Shown here in pieces: positions 43,968 to 54,648 of a stretch of DNA of 64,000 nt. The position numbers and the translations under genes are program-made. The notes under the pieces were generated by a model, which was not told the DNA's origin, ran no database searches, and was given only the letters and a program-made list of their open reading frames with translations. Position 1 is the stretch's first letter; each line of letters begins with the position of its first letter. Origin of the DNA: Teratosphaeria epicoccoides (Eukaryota > Ascomycota > Dothideomycetes > Mycosphaerellales > Teratosphaeriaceae); NCBI GenBank assembly GCA_021401465.1, contig JADDMT010000010.1, positions 186,001 through 250,000 of the forward strand, given 5' to 3'.

Positions 43968-46900
43968 CTATTCCTCGTCGCTGACAGCTGCACTCTCTGT
44001 GCCACCTCTCGAACTGCTGCCATTTGTGGCGCCCCTGCCGTTGCCAAGCTTCAGCTTGAATCCGCTCTTTGGAGCGGGCTGCGGTGTGCCGGTGCTTGAT
44101 ATGGGACGGGTCGAATTACCATCCGCGCTCTCACCCTCGAAGTCGGCAAACTCTGGATGCTTGGCCGTCGCTTCCTTGAGCTTGTCTACGCACGCACGCT
44201 GTTGATCTGTTAGCATATGCAGAGTGACGGTACTGGTGAAGAATGCTTACCTCGATGAGATTTGCATCGTTATAAAGAACAGACCCGTCTTCGTTGTACT
44301 GGCGACAGTTGTTGCAGAGGAGAGCAATGTCTTGTCGGAATTCCCGCAGGCTCTGATACTGCTTCTTGTTGATCTTGTTCTCGATTTGCTTCATGGCAAT
44401 CGGCTGCTTGATCAATTGATAGTAGTCCGGGTAATGTGCTTTGGGTGGCAAGTCCAGGAATGGATCAATGATACCGCGGTTAGGGATCTCAGGCTCGGTG
44501 GACTCCTCTTCGAGGTCTTGCAATGAGTCGTGCACAACGTCAAGAATGCTCTGCAGCGTGTCACGCTCGTCCTTGGACAACGTCTCGGTGACTTTCTGCT
44601 GGCGCCCACGCTTCTTGGGCGGCTCGGGAATGCCATCGAGGGAGGCCTCATCAGCCTTCCTCTTGTCCGCTCGACCTCCTGCAGACTTGCGACCGCCACC
44701 ACGACCGCCCTTCTTCGTCGAAGCTGGAGCTGGTGATTCCGAGCTCTCACGCGAAGCAGGCGGCGAGTCTCCCAAGCCAAACTCGCCACGTAACCGCGAC
44801 TCCTTCTTGGCTGCTCGCTTGTCGATCCGTGCTTGCTTTCGCTTGATGGCATCTTCGATTGTGTCGTCTTCGGCATCGACAGCATCAAGCCATTGCTCTT
44901 CTGTGAGACCATCATCGTATTTGACCTTGGTCCGCTCACGGGCGCCACGGCCGTAGTTGTATTCAATTTCTTCGACGACAGGGTTGTCTTCCTGCAGGTA
45001 GATGTCGGGCAGCTCGCTCTCGCCAAGTAGACGGGGTAGCTTCTTGTCGGGACCATACCTCTGCGTCCTCATACGCTCCTGATCGACCCGCTGAAAGATG
45101 CCAAGCTCATCCTCACTACGATGAAGTATCATGTTCATGTCATCGTCGTCCATCTCTTCGGACTCCAAAGACTCCGCGGCCTCAGCAGATTCCAGCATGA
45201 CACGCAGCATTTCATCACGCTCTTCGTTCGTCGACTTGTTGTCGAACTTACCAGCCTGAATGACCTTGCCGTCCATATCGAGCTTGAATTGCGCACGCTC
45301 CAGGATCTTCTCTTCTACGGAGTTGGAGCTGATGAGGCGAAGAATGCGGACCTCATTCTTCTGACCGATACGATGCGCACGATCTTGAGCCTGCAGATCC
45401 TGATGGGGGTTCCAGTCGGAGTCGTAAATAATGACAGTGTCAGCAGTCTGCAAGTTGAGACCAAGACCACCAGCGCGCGTTGACAGCAAAAAGCAGAAGT
45501 AGGGCGAGTCTGGGGCATTGAATTGCTTCAGCAGATCTGATCGATCCTCTGCTTTGGTGGATCCATCGAGACGTAGATAGTTGATCTCTCGCAGGCGCAG
45601 AAAATCTTCCATTATGTTCATGATCTGCGTCATTTGGAAGAACATCAGGACTCTATGCCCAGTGGCTTGTAGCTTCGGCAGGATCCTGTCGAGAAGCTCG
45701 AACTTGCCGGCTGTACGCCAGATCAGATCGTTCGTCATTCTGCTCGGATTCATCTGGTCCTCGACCTCCTCGAAAACGAATGGATGGTTGCACAGCTTAC
45801 GTAGCTGCATCAGCATATTTGATAGGCCCCGCATACCAGTTTTCTTGCCATTCGGATCGTTGACCATGATGCGGTTGTGCGTGACGAGTTGCTTGTAAAG
45901 CTTGGCCTGCAATGCAGAAAAGTTACACTTGATGACGCGTTCCTGCTTGTCTGGAAGGTCCTTCTCCACATCCTTCTTGAGACGACGCAGCAAGAAAGGA
46001 CGCAGGACCTTGTGTAGACGGCGAATGACCAAGATCTGCTCTTCTTCGTTCAGCGCCATGCTGTCTTGACCGCCGGTGTTCGCGAAAGGCGTGTTGAACC
46101 ACTCGTCAAATGACTTCACCGACTTGAAGATGTTTGGTAGAACGAAGTTGAGCAGAGCCCACAGCTCCGGGAGGTTGTTCTGAAGAGGCGTACCAGTCAA
46201 GATGAGCCTGTATTTGGTGTGGTAGTATTGCGTGATCGTGCTTGATAACTTCGACCCAGCGTTTTTCATACGGTGACCTTCGTCGACAATCATGTGCAGC
46301 CACTTGATTTTGCTCAAAATTGGACGATCCTTGATGATGAACTCATATGTCGTGAGCAGAACCTGAAACTGTCCGTACCGAATCTGCTGCTGATAGTTCT
46401 TGCGCTGAGTGGGGGGACCTTTGTACACGATGCGCGTCACACTCGGTGCCCACTTCTCGAACTCGCTGTTCCAATTCGTAAGTGTAGATAGCGGCACGAT
46501 GACCAAAAATGGACCGTTCTGGCGCTTCTTCTCGATGAGGTAAGTGATGAGCGAGATGGTCTGAATAGTCTTGCCCAGACCCATCTCGTCGGCGAGAATA
46601 CCATTGAGATTGTTGTTGTAGAGCGACAACATCCACTGCAGACCCTTGAGCTGGTACTCTTTGAGTGTGCCGCCAACGAGGTTCGTCGACTGCGCCTTGA
46701 CCTCTTCCTTAATCCGATGAGCGACTTCGTAATAGTCAACCTTCGGCTTGGTCTCGTCCTCGCTATCCATTTCGTCTTCCTCTTCTTCTTCCTCTTCAGG
46801 TTCGGGCTGGCCATAGCGTTTCCGATTGGCTCGCTGTTGCTCCTTTACTGATGAGGCAAGCTGGTTCAAGAAGCCATCGGTCTGCTTGAGCAAGTGCGAG

Positions 46901-48312
46901 ATACGGCTGTCCTTGGCCTGACCAAGCAGTTTCAAGTACGTCTCTTCGTCATTAGCCTTGAGAGCCTGCAGACGCTGCTTGGCGGTACGCTCAATACGCT
47001 TCTGCTCCTCTTTTTCAATGTTGGCATGGGTCTGCACCATGAGCCGACCAAGACGCACATTGCGCTGCCTATGTTGATGAGCTTGGTTGCGAAGGTCACC
47101 AGCATGCTGCACGATCGAGCTGACAAAGTCGTTGTGCTTCTTCTTCTCCTTGTTCTCAGCAGCATCACGCTGTTGCTTCTCAAGCTTCTCGGTGACGCGG
47201 GCCTCGCGCAAAGATTGTTTCTTGACTCTCCTGTATATGGCGCGGTTCGCAGTCGTTGATAGATTGTCAGACGCCATCATTTCCTTGCCAACCTTGGCCC
47301 TCAGGTCGCGTTGCTTCTGCAGTAATGACAAAGCTTTGTACTCGATGAGTGCACGCAGCTTGATGTTTGTGTTGTCTTGTACCTTGTCTGACTTCCTGCT
47401 GTCCCATGCACCCACGTTGGCTGACAGCCTCGCCAGCTCGTTCTTGCGCGCCAGCACTCTATTGTAGACGATGTTCTCCCGCTCTTCGCGAACACGTTCC
47501 GGGTCTGTACCGAGTGGCATGATGCTCGGAATCATAGATCGATACGGCCGGTGAGAATGGTCCAGGTGGGAGATGTTCTGGAGGGTAAGCGAATGCGGTT
47601 CCGTGAAGGTCTCGAAGCGGTGCCGTGGCTTGCCGTCCGCTTGCGCACAGCCACTATTGGGCGCAGAGGTTTTTGCAGACTCGTCCAAAATCTTGCCAGC
47701 GGCAGCTACGCTCTCTGCCGGGGTCGGTGGCTTCTGCTCTTGCTTCGACGGAAAGATCAACTCTTGGACATTTGCTGGCACAGGCAGATTCTTCTGCAGA
47801 TGCTGGAATGCGCTGATCTGAGCACGCAGTTTGATCATCTGCTGCTTGTCCATTTGCGGTTGAGCTGAGCTATCACCATGTGCTGAGCCGGACATCTGCA
47901 TGCCTGAGGGTGCCGCCGGTGCCGCCTGAGCTGCCGTAGAGCCATCGAGGCTGGGAGCACCGGACGTCGATGCTGCCACCCCGTTCGTCTGTGCCTGTAT
48001 TGAAGCTCCGTTCTGTCCTTGCATTGCCGCCTGTTGCTTCATCTGCTGCATTCTCATTGCATTCTGCCTCTTCATCAACTCACTCTTCTGTTGTATCTGC
48101 GTGAGGATAGTTTTGGCCTTGATCAGCTCCGGATCTGTCTCTGACACACCACTGGTCTTCATCTGCCTGTACTTCTGATATAGCGCCTGTACTCCTTCCT
48201 TGGTCATACCGGCTGGTAGGATTTGATTCGCCATGGCGGCAGCGGCAGCATTGGCATTATTGCTGCCTTGCTGCTGCTGCGGCAGACCTTGCGTAGATTG
48301 CACTGCTGCCAT
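43968..48312 (-). CDS. SNF2: SNF2/STH1-type chromatin-remodelling ATPase with bromodomain
   Basis: Two exons (48312-44251 and 44198-43968; intron 52 nt, GTAAGC...ACAG) give 1430 residues. In order: a Gln/Ala-rich N-terminus, a QLQ-like stretch (LRAQISAFQHLQ), the HSA helix at about 255-305 (MIPSIMPLGTDPERVREERE), a long charged coiled region, the ATPase with DEMGLGKT near 572 and DEGH near 674, the helicase-C part (VLMFFQMTQIMNI, STRAGGLGLNLQTAD, DRAHRIGQKNEVRIL), a SnAC-like segment, a basic AT-hook-like stretch (KRGRQQK, GGRGGGRK) and a bromodomain at about 1280-1352 (PDYYQLIKQPIAMKQIE, YNEDGSVLYNDA). This is the catalytic subunit of a SWI/SNF or RSC complex. Whether it is the SNF2 or the STH1 orthologue cannot be settled from motifs. 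The tail after the intron is Lys/Gly/Ser-rich. Confidence 0.95.
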
Positions 48313-50499
48313 TTCGTCCGCGTGCTAGGGTGTCCAGCGCATTCGCGATGCCCTCTCCTGTTTACCCACCCAGCTGTGTCCCAGCTACGTTCACGTGACG
48401 TGCCAGCACAGTCGTGTGTAGTTTAATGTTATGTATGCGCGCGAGGTGCGCTGAGCTGGCGATTGTATGTCGGACCCGATGCGCCTGGGCTCTACCAATG
48501 TCCATTCGCGACCTCCGCGCGAAGCCCGCTTGTGGTGACCCGCGCTGGTTGGGCGAGGTTGCAAGTACCTTAGGACTGGTGGCCACGGGGCAGCAGCGAT
48601 CGTGTAAGAGTCGTGTTTGCGTCGCCCAAAATTCGTCGTAAACAGCCGTCGCGTGTTTCACGCGCCTGGCTGGGATGAAATAAAGTCGTTTAGGCGGGGT
48701 CGGAGTTGTTCGTCTGATGCCCGGGGCGGTGCTCAAGTAACAGCTGACGAGCGCGTGATGAAGATCGGCCAGTGAGGAGAGGCTGCCCAACCAATCGGCG
48801 TTTCGGGCTTTATCCTAGCTGAGTCGATCACGTGTCCCGCTATTCGCTTTCTCTCCCCTGATATGAACTCAGAAATTCAATTGACGTCGAGCTGCGCATC
48901 AGTTATGGAGTACGTGCAGCCATTTCTGGCCACGTCATCCGGCCATGTACAGATCGATTGCCGTTTCGCGCTGGTAATCCCTGCTGGTCATGGAGTGCGG
49001 TCCCATTTTCACATGCAACATTGATCCAAAAAGCTACCTGCCAGAACAACTTGATTCTGTCTGCGCAAGGTCGGATGCGTGCTCCTAGGGTCTCGGAGTA
49101 TTGATTAGGGTTGAGTCCAGTGAATGGCTGGCCAAGGTCACTAGGACGCCATGCAGTACGTGTCAAGACTGGCCGCTGCTGGCGTCTCTCATGATCGTCA
49201 TTAAGACGCCGGACATTGCATGGAACCAACGACATCAGAACCGAAGATTTGCAAGAAACATGGGGCAGTCGAAACCACCAGTAGCTGATGCTGTCCATAC
49301 GCAGCATCCAGATATTCATTAGGATGCATGATATACAGGTCCATCGCGAACAAAGTCATACCTCTGACAGCAAGCTTGGCATGCCATCAAGTACAACCGC
49401 ATATTGTTAACAGGAACGCCTTGAGTGGATCACCAGATTGCCTGACTCGATTCGGCGCCACGATCTGTGGAGGGCTGATATCTTTGCCAATGGCTGGAAA
49501 GCTAGCAAGATGTCTGAACAGCAGAAGAACATCGAGTATTCACCACTTAAAGTATCCACTGCCCTCAGGGGACCCAAGCGGTCGCGAATGTGCCGGCAAT
49601 TTACGTGCGATGATCACCCGTCATGTTTATGAGCTTCATCACACTGCACTTCGGCCCTCTTGAAGTCACATTGGCCCGATGGTTTTCGTGGTCGACACCA
49701 GAGCACCTTGGAAGATCACAGCGAACTGCCCAATTTCTTTACCTGCTCAGAGCGAACAAAAACTTCTACTTGTAAGTCCTGCAGAATTGACACTGGCTTT
49801 GCGCAGTTCGAAGGCACTGCAGCGGGCGAGGGCAATGCAACTGTCCGAAAGGATCAAATCTGGCGAGACCTGCCGCGCAGGCCTGCTTGGGCATCATTCG
49901 TCGAGCTGGAGAAACACCCTCGACTTCTTTTCCCGGCGCGATGTGCTACGCCAAAGTGCGGCCTTGATGAGCAACTCAAGACAGATTCGTTCACCGGCCG
50001 TGGCAGCCGCGAAGTAACGTATCCGCCGTGAGATCGGTTCTATTTCAGGTGCAAGACGCCACTCTGCACGGATCCTAGGTGCAGGAATTGTGTTTGAATG
50101 TAAAGAATTGCTCGAACAATTATAAACACCAAACTCACAGGGCTCGAGTTGTGGCTAGGACATCGTACAATTTCGAGCTGAACAAATCTCCTTGCCATCC
50201 GGTAGGCAGATTTCAACATGGCATCCATCGTAATTCGTGGTCGAAGTTCGCCTCTGCAATGTGTCCATGTCAAAACTTGATCCACTCCACGCTCTCCCTT
50301 GTTTTCTTGAGAGTCTGTAGACGAAATCTACTAGGGAAGGATGGGAAAGAACGAAGGTACCCGGACGAGGAAAGGAAACATGAAAAAAAAAACTCCTCAA
50401 CACCGAATTGAACGGCATGACAAATGAAATATTTGACCAGTTCATGGCGGTACTGGGCTAGATTGCTGGTCAGCAATCCATTTCCTCATCTTGAGACGA

Positions 50500-50605
50500 G
50501 GCAGTACACTCACAATCGAACCCAGGCTGGCACGGAGTTGGGGTGGGCGTGAATGCTCTCGCACCATGACCACAACGTGACGTCATACCACTAGACCATA
50601 CCACC
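50500..50605 (-). pseudogene. tRNA-like element, possibly a decayed tRNA-His (GTG) with intron-like insert
   Basis: Read on the minus strand from 50605, the sequence begins GGTGGTA, TG, then a D-arm GTC-TAGTGGTAT-GAC whose stem pairs perfectly and whose box A is TGGTCTAGTGG. A stem TCACG and loop TTGTGGT (anticodon GTG) follow. About 30 bases later CGTG could supply most of the second half of that stem. Box B is GGTTCGATTGT instead of GGTTCGANTCC. TACTGCC at the end pairs with GGTGGTA if two G-U pairs are allowed. The T-stem is not complementary and two extra bases precede the acceptor half; there is no T-run after it. It therefore looks like a degenerate or tRNA-derived sequence, not a functional tRNA. 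Confidence 0.3.
50578..50585. promoter_or_regulatory. Perfect CRE palindrome TGACGTCA
   Basis: The full 8-bp site for CREB/ATF-type bZIP factors (fungal Atf1/AtfA) occurs inside the tRNA-like element. It lies about 2.3 kb from the SNF2 start and beyond the KIN17 stop, so it may be unrelated to either gene. Confidence 0.35.
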
Positions 50606-50661
50606 TAATTGGATAGTGGTTGGCGGAGCTTGATAAATATATATAATAATTTCTCCGCGAC

Positions 50662-50702
50662 TTACAACCCCGGGAGAAGGCTTTACAACCCCGCGAGAAG
50701 GC
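50662..50702 (+). repeat. Two direct copies of a 20-bp element
   Basis: TTACAACCCCGGGAGAAGGC at 50662-50681 is repeated at 50683-50702 with a single change (GGG to GCG) and one base between copies. It follows an A/T-rich patch. No function is known. Confidence 0.8.
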
Positions 50703-50902
50703 CGAGCAATATGGAGACTTGTGACAAAGACGACTGAGGGAATTGCCAAAAATGGGTCGTGGTCATTCAGGAAGGAGTCATTCCAGCAAAATGATAACAG
50801 GTCTGCCTCTGCTGGACTACGGGACTACGTCTTGTGCTTGCAAACACTATTCCACCAACGCCACGCTGGAATGATCACCCGTTTCGTGTCAAATTGAGCT
50901 CA

Positions 50903-51931
50903 CTAGCTCATCCGTGGCCTCTTGCTTCCTCCGCCAAAGCCACGCTGGTCGCCCAGACGTTTCCGCTCCATCTCCTCCTTCATAATGCGCTCGGCGTTGC
51001 TCATCTTCTTCTCCGCAGGAGCCATCGTCACGCCGCCCTTCTTGGCGAACGGATTCTTCTTCATCATTGGATTGCTTGCCTTTGACTTTGCGGCAAGGGA
51101 CAAGCCGATTTTCGGCGCAGCCTCCTTCGTGAAGATCTCTGTCTTTTCCTCATCCTTTTGGACTGGCTGGGGCGCGTCCGGCTTTACCTCTGCCTTGCTG
51201 TCTGCTGCGGAGAAGCTTTCGATCTCGACGAGCGCTTCCTCATGTTTCTGCTTCGAGGCATCTTGCTTCGGCGCTGTCTTGGCGCCTAGGCTTAACGACA
51301 CTTTGACTGGTTGAGCGTTTTGTGCCTCTGAAGATGTTGTTGCCGGCCCTGCCTGTTGTACTTGTTTCTCCTTCACCATTGCAGCCTCCCTCGCCTTCTT
51401 GATCTGCTGCTCCAGTAGTCGTGACTCCAAATCTTCGTCACCCTTCGCCAATCTCTCCTTCTTCTTGATATCCTCTTTCCGCTGAATTGCCTCTGCACTA
51501 TTATCGATCCACTGTATCTCAAGTCCTCGCTCGCCTTCATCGACTTTGCAAATACCTTCTTTCCCAAGGTACTTCGCGAACTCAGTCAAGCTTGGCCACT
51601 TGGTGGCATTCATGTGGATATGTTCCTTGTCTCGAATATACTCCTGGTAGAAGTTGTTCATGTGGACCTTCTTCTCGCCGTGTGCTGTCTTTAGTAGCTG
51701 CAGAAAGTCTCGCTGGAACTGGTTGCTGTAATCGTTGATGTATTTGCGCGGATCCTCACCTACCGCAAGCATAGCGCGCACATGGCCTTCAGACATTGTA
51801 TGTTGCTTGAAGCCATTCTCATCGCGACACTGCTTCTCGCATATCTGGCAGTACCATCGCAACCGCTGAAGGCCTTTTGCCTTCATCTTATTGGCAATGT
51901 ACTTGCTCGAGCCTACTTCTGCTTTCGGCAT
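50903..51931 (-). CDS. KIN17: KIN17-type zinc-finger, winged-helix DNA/RNA-binding protein
   Basis: Intronless, 342 residues. The N-terminus MPKAEVGSSKYIANKMKAKGLQRLRWYCQICEKQCRDENGFKQHTMSEGH matches the invariant KIN17 start and its C2H2-like zinc finger. A winged-helix segment follows (FQRDFLQLLK, HMNATKWPSLTEFAKYLGKEG). A charged helical region and a Lys-rich C-terminus ending KKMSNAERIMKEEMERKR come last. KIN17 binds curved DNA and RNA and takes part in replication, repair and pre-mRNA splicing in the nucleus. Animal KIN17 (about 390 residues) carries a C-terminal KOW motif; I do not see one here. Yeast RTS2 is shorter still. Confidence 0.93.
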   Translation of the reverse strand: MPKAEVGSSKYIANKMKAKGLQRLRWYCQICEKQCRDENGFKQHTMSEGHVRAMLAVGEDPRKYINDYSNQFQRDFLQLLKTAHGEKKVHMNNFYQEYIRDKEHIHMNATKWPSLTEFAKYLGKEGICKVDEGERGLEIQWIDNSAEAIQRKEDIKKKERLAKGDEDLESRLLEQQIKKAREAAMVKEKQVQQAGPATTSSEAQNAQPVKVSLSLGAKTAPKQDASKQKHEEALVEIESFSAADSKAEVKPDAPQPVQKDEEKTEIFTKEAAPKIGLSLAAKSKASNPMMKKNPFAKKGGVTMAPAEKKMSNAERIMKEEMERKRLGDQRGFGGGSKRPRMS

Positions 51932-52770
51932 CTTGGCGGTGAGAAGATTAGTGCTGCAACACGGGTCAGGAGTTGGGTATGCTCGTGTTTGGGCGCAAGT
52001 CTGGTTGCAACGGAAGCGAAGCCCTTCGCGGCTGACTCAGGCAGGCGAGCTACCTTAGTTACGCCCGTGACTTTGACATTACACGACCTTGCACGCTTTC
52101 CGCTTCCACATCTACTAACAAACGCCTCTCCGAGCGGCGTTCCAAACAAGCCCCGACATGACAAAATGACTATAGCTGAATCTGATCTGCCTATCTACGA
52201 GACCACATTCAGCTTCTGCAGCCCAGGCCAGCACAACATTCACAACTTGCTTCGCGGACAGCCCCAAACTGCGCCTGCTGGACTAGGCCTCCGCCCAAAT
52301 GGCCGCCACGATTGCCCAGCCTGCAGACTTGATCATCAGGTCTGCGGTCCAGCCAAACTTCGCCCTTCGTCGATGTCATACGACGTCCGCCCGCGATGGA
52401 GTGGCTGCTCACCACTCTGACAGTCTCGTTCTGGCCGTGATCAGCTTCGACCCCAAGCTGCTTTGCTTCAAGCTCCTCCTGGCTTTGTACATATTGCTGC
52501 GGTCCTTCTCCAGTCGCTGTCGCCTCTGCTCGCTTACGGCTCTTTGTCATAGGTCCACCTCTGCTGAAATAGCACCGATCGCCATGGCCGGAAGCTGATG
52601 CCGCGATCGACGCTGTATTCCATGCGGAGATGGGTGATCTGCGTGGAAACTGAGATTCCACCACGTTGGCATGACGTTGGCCGGTTTGCGATGTAAGTGA
52701 GAGGTGCTTTGGGAGCGCCTCGCAGATAGGTACTCATATTGCAATGGAAATTCCATGAGTCTCCACAAAA
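51932..52770. other. Spacer between KIN17 and the 7-TM protein gene
   Basis: This divergent region (KIN17 to the left, 7-TM gene to the right) includes open frames on both strands between 52167 and 52664. None has a recognisable domain or a supporting exon chain. A minus-strand frame starting MTKSRKRAEATATG near 52550 is the most protein-like, but I cannot support it. Confidence 0.4.
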
Positions 52771-54261
52771 ATGCAGACTCAAGCGGTGGCAACACCTGAT
52801 ATCACAACAGATATTCTCAGGACTATATTCTCGACAAACCACAAGCTTGACGCAAGCTTGACATTGCTTCGCCATCTTGACCATATGCTCCGTCTAGGCA
52901 ACGCCATGTACATACCGATTGCAGCTCGATTAGCAGGCACTTTGGACCCCATGTCACACTTGGTCCACGATCGCGAATCTTTCAGCACTTCCACGTCGCG
53001 GCAGGAGTTCACTGGACAACGGGGCACCAACGATAACGCGACTGCAGCGCGAGCCTCCTTCGCGGCTGTATCATTGTTGTGTATGCTGCTCATTGCAGCT
53101 TCACTTGGTACGTAGATCGCATAAACTTCCTACGACAGACGACATCACGATTAATGACACTTCAGGAAACCGCTTCCAGTCTTTCTGGGACCGCAAGTAT
53201 TGGGGCTCGATGACAGTTATACAAACCTTGCCGTACCTCCTTTACTTTTTTGGAATCGGATTTGTCCTGGCATCTGGCGTGACAGTAGCGAATCTTGGTC
53301 TCCACCAAACCACCGATCGAGCGTGCAAAGGCGCGATGTATGTTTGCCTGGTCTTCTACTGCGCTGCAAAGATCATAGTCCAGGCCTTCCTGATCGAAAG
53401 AGCACATGCGGTAAGACATAAGCTGAAGAAGAGGCTTGCCGATTGGGTCTGGACTTTATTCGTCGTCATTTCGGTCCTGGGGTTTGGAGTCATTGTGATA
53501 CTCGCCTTTCGTGATCCTGACGGGAAGGTGGACCCTAACGACCACCAATGCCGAATCGGACTCCCACGAGTGGCGTTGATGGTTTTGATGAGCTGGGACA
53601 TAGTGATCAATACCACGCTGACCTGCACCTTTATCGTACTGCTGCTGCCTCTACTGGTGCGATCGAAGGCGAAGAAAACGGGTCATGTGTTCGGAGCGAA
53701 GAACTCACAAACAGCTTTGCAAATGGAGCCGTGCAAGCAGGATCCGAGCCCGAAGCTCCCAAGTCTCGTCACAGCCAGAGCAAGAGAAAGCAACGCAGGT
53801 TCAATCACTCCACAGAGACCTTTGCCTCGACTACCACTAGTCGTTGACCGCGGCACCGACCATCTCAAGGGCCTTGTCTACAAGACTATCTTTGGCACTA
53901 TGGTCATGATGACTGCGACCATCGTCAATATCGTGGTTCTCTACAGGTACCACGGGTTTGAGCATGGATGGATGTGCTTTGCGTGTTGTATGTTAGACGG
54001 TGAGGCCCACTCTTCACTGCATTTCGACATTCAGTCAATGCTGATACGTGCGCAGTCACCTGGACGATCTTGATCCTTCACTTCCTGACCGAAACGAAGA
54101 AGGAGGCGGTCGGACCCATGCTCGCAAGACAAGCATACAGCAGCGAACGCTTACTAGCAGCGACCAATGAGCGGCTGCAAACCGCGCTCTACCGGCCTGG
54201 ACTGACGAGGAACGTAATCAGTGAGGGTGGCGAAAGTCTGATGACGATATCTAGCTTCTGA
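52771..54261 (+). CDS. Fungal seven-transmembrane orphan membrane protein
   Basis: Exons 52771-53107, 53166-53999 and 54056-54261 close to 458 residues; introns are 58 and 56 nt (GTACGT...TCAG, GTGAGG...GCAG). Seven hydrophobic segments are visible: FAAVSLLCMLLIAASLG; a segment in TLPYLLYFFGIGFVLASG; MYVCLVFYCAAKIIVQAFL; WTLFVVISVLGFGVIVILAF; ALMVLMSWDIVINTTLTC; GTMVMMTATIVNIVVLY; and MCFACCMLDVTWTILILHF, which is formed only by splicing. Segment three ends in LIERAHAVRH, the fourth is followed by a CRIGLP loop, and a Ser/Pro-rich cytoplasmic loop separates five and six. Similar proteins with the ERAH and CRIGLP motifs occur across filamentous ascomycetes without known function. A receptor-like role is only suggested by topology. 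The first ATG could be later than 52771. Confidence 0.8.
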
Positions 54262-54648
54262 GAAGACTAGCCAAGGTCATACTTATTGCCCAGACTTGTC
54301 GCACTGGATGATACTTGATAATAGTATGTGCTGCGCGTGTTCTGGCACCCGCCGACGGATTACTTGCGAGGTAGCTATTCAAACGATCTGGACGACGTCT
54401 TGTCTGCCTACTGCATTATTTCGCTAAGAGCTGTCTTATTGCGCTCCAGGAATGCAAATTTGCCAATGACTCTACCTGCTCAAGCCAGTGCTGACGCGAA
54501 TCCCGAGACTGACCATCCAGACTAGCCTCAGTCTTGCCGCAGAGTACGAAGACTTGGCTTTGGTGATTGGTCTACATTACGATACAGTCCACAGACGCTC
54601 CCACAATCGCCGCATACCTATCAGTGATTCGTCGAACCCACCCAGCTG
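54262..54648. other. Convergent spacer between the 7-TM and PAN-repeat genes
   Basis: Nothing recognisable in this 387-base stretch between two stop codons. Confidence 0.5.

Larger units (their letters stand above)
48313..50902. other. 2.6-kb gene-free region between SNF2 and KIN17
   Basis: It contains the SNF2 promoter and the region beyond the KIN17 stop. A tRNA-like element with a CRE-type TGACGTCA and a pair of 20-bp direct repeats are listed separately. An A/T-rich patch (aaatatatataataat) lies at about 50634-50650. No protein gene was recognised. Confidence 0.5.

Noticed and set aside
52209..52664. Minus-strand frame of about 150 codons upstream of the 7-TM gene
   Set aside because: The MTKSRKR start and Glu-rich middle look protein-like, but the end is low complexity and an opposite-strand frame covers the same bases. 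I cannot decide, so no gene is called.
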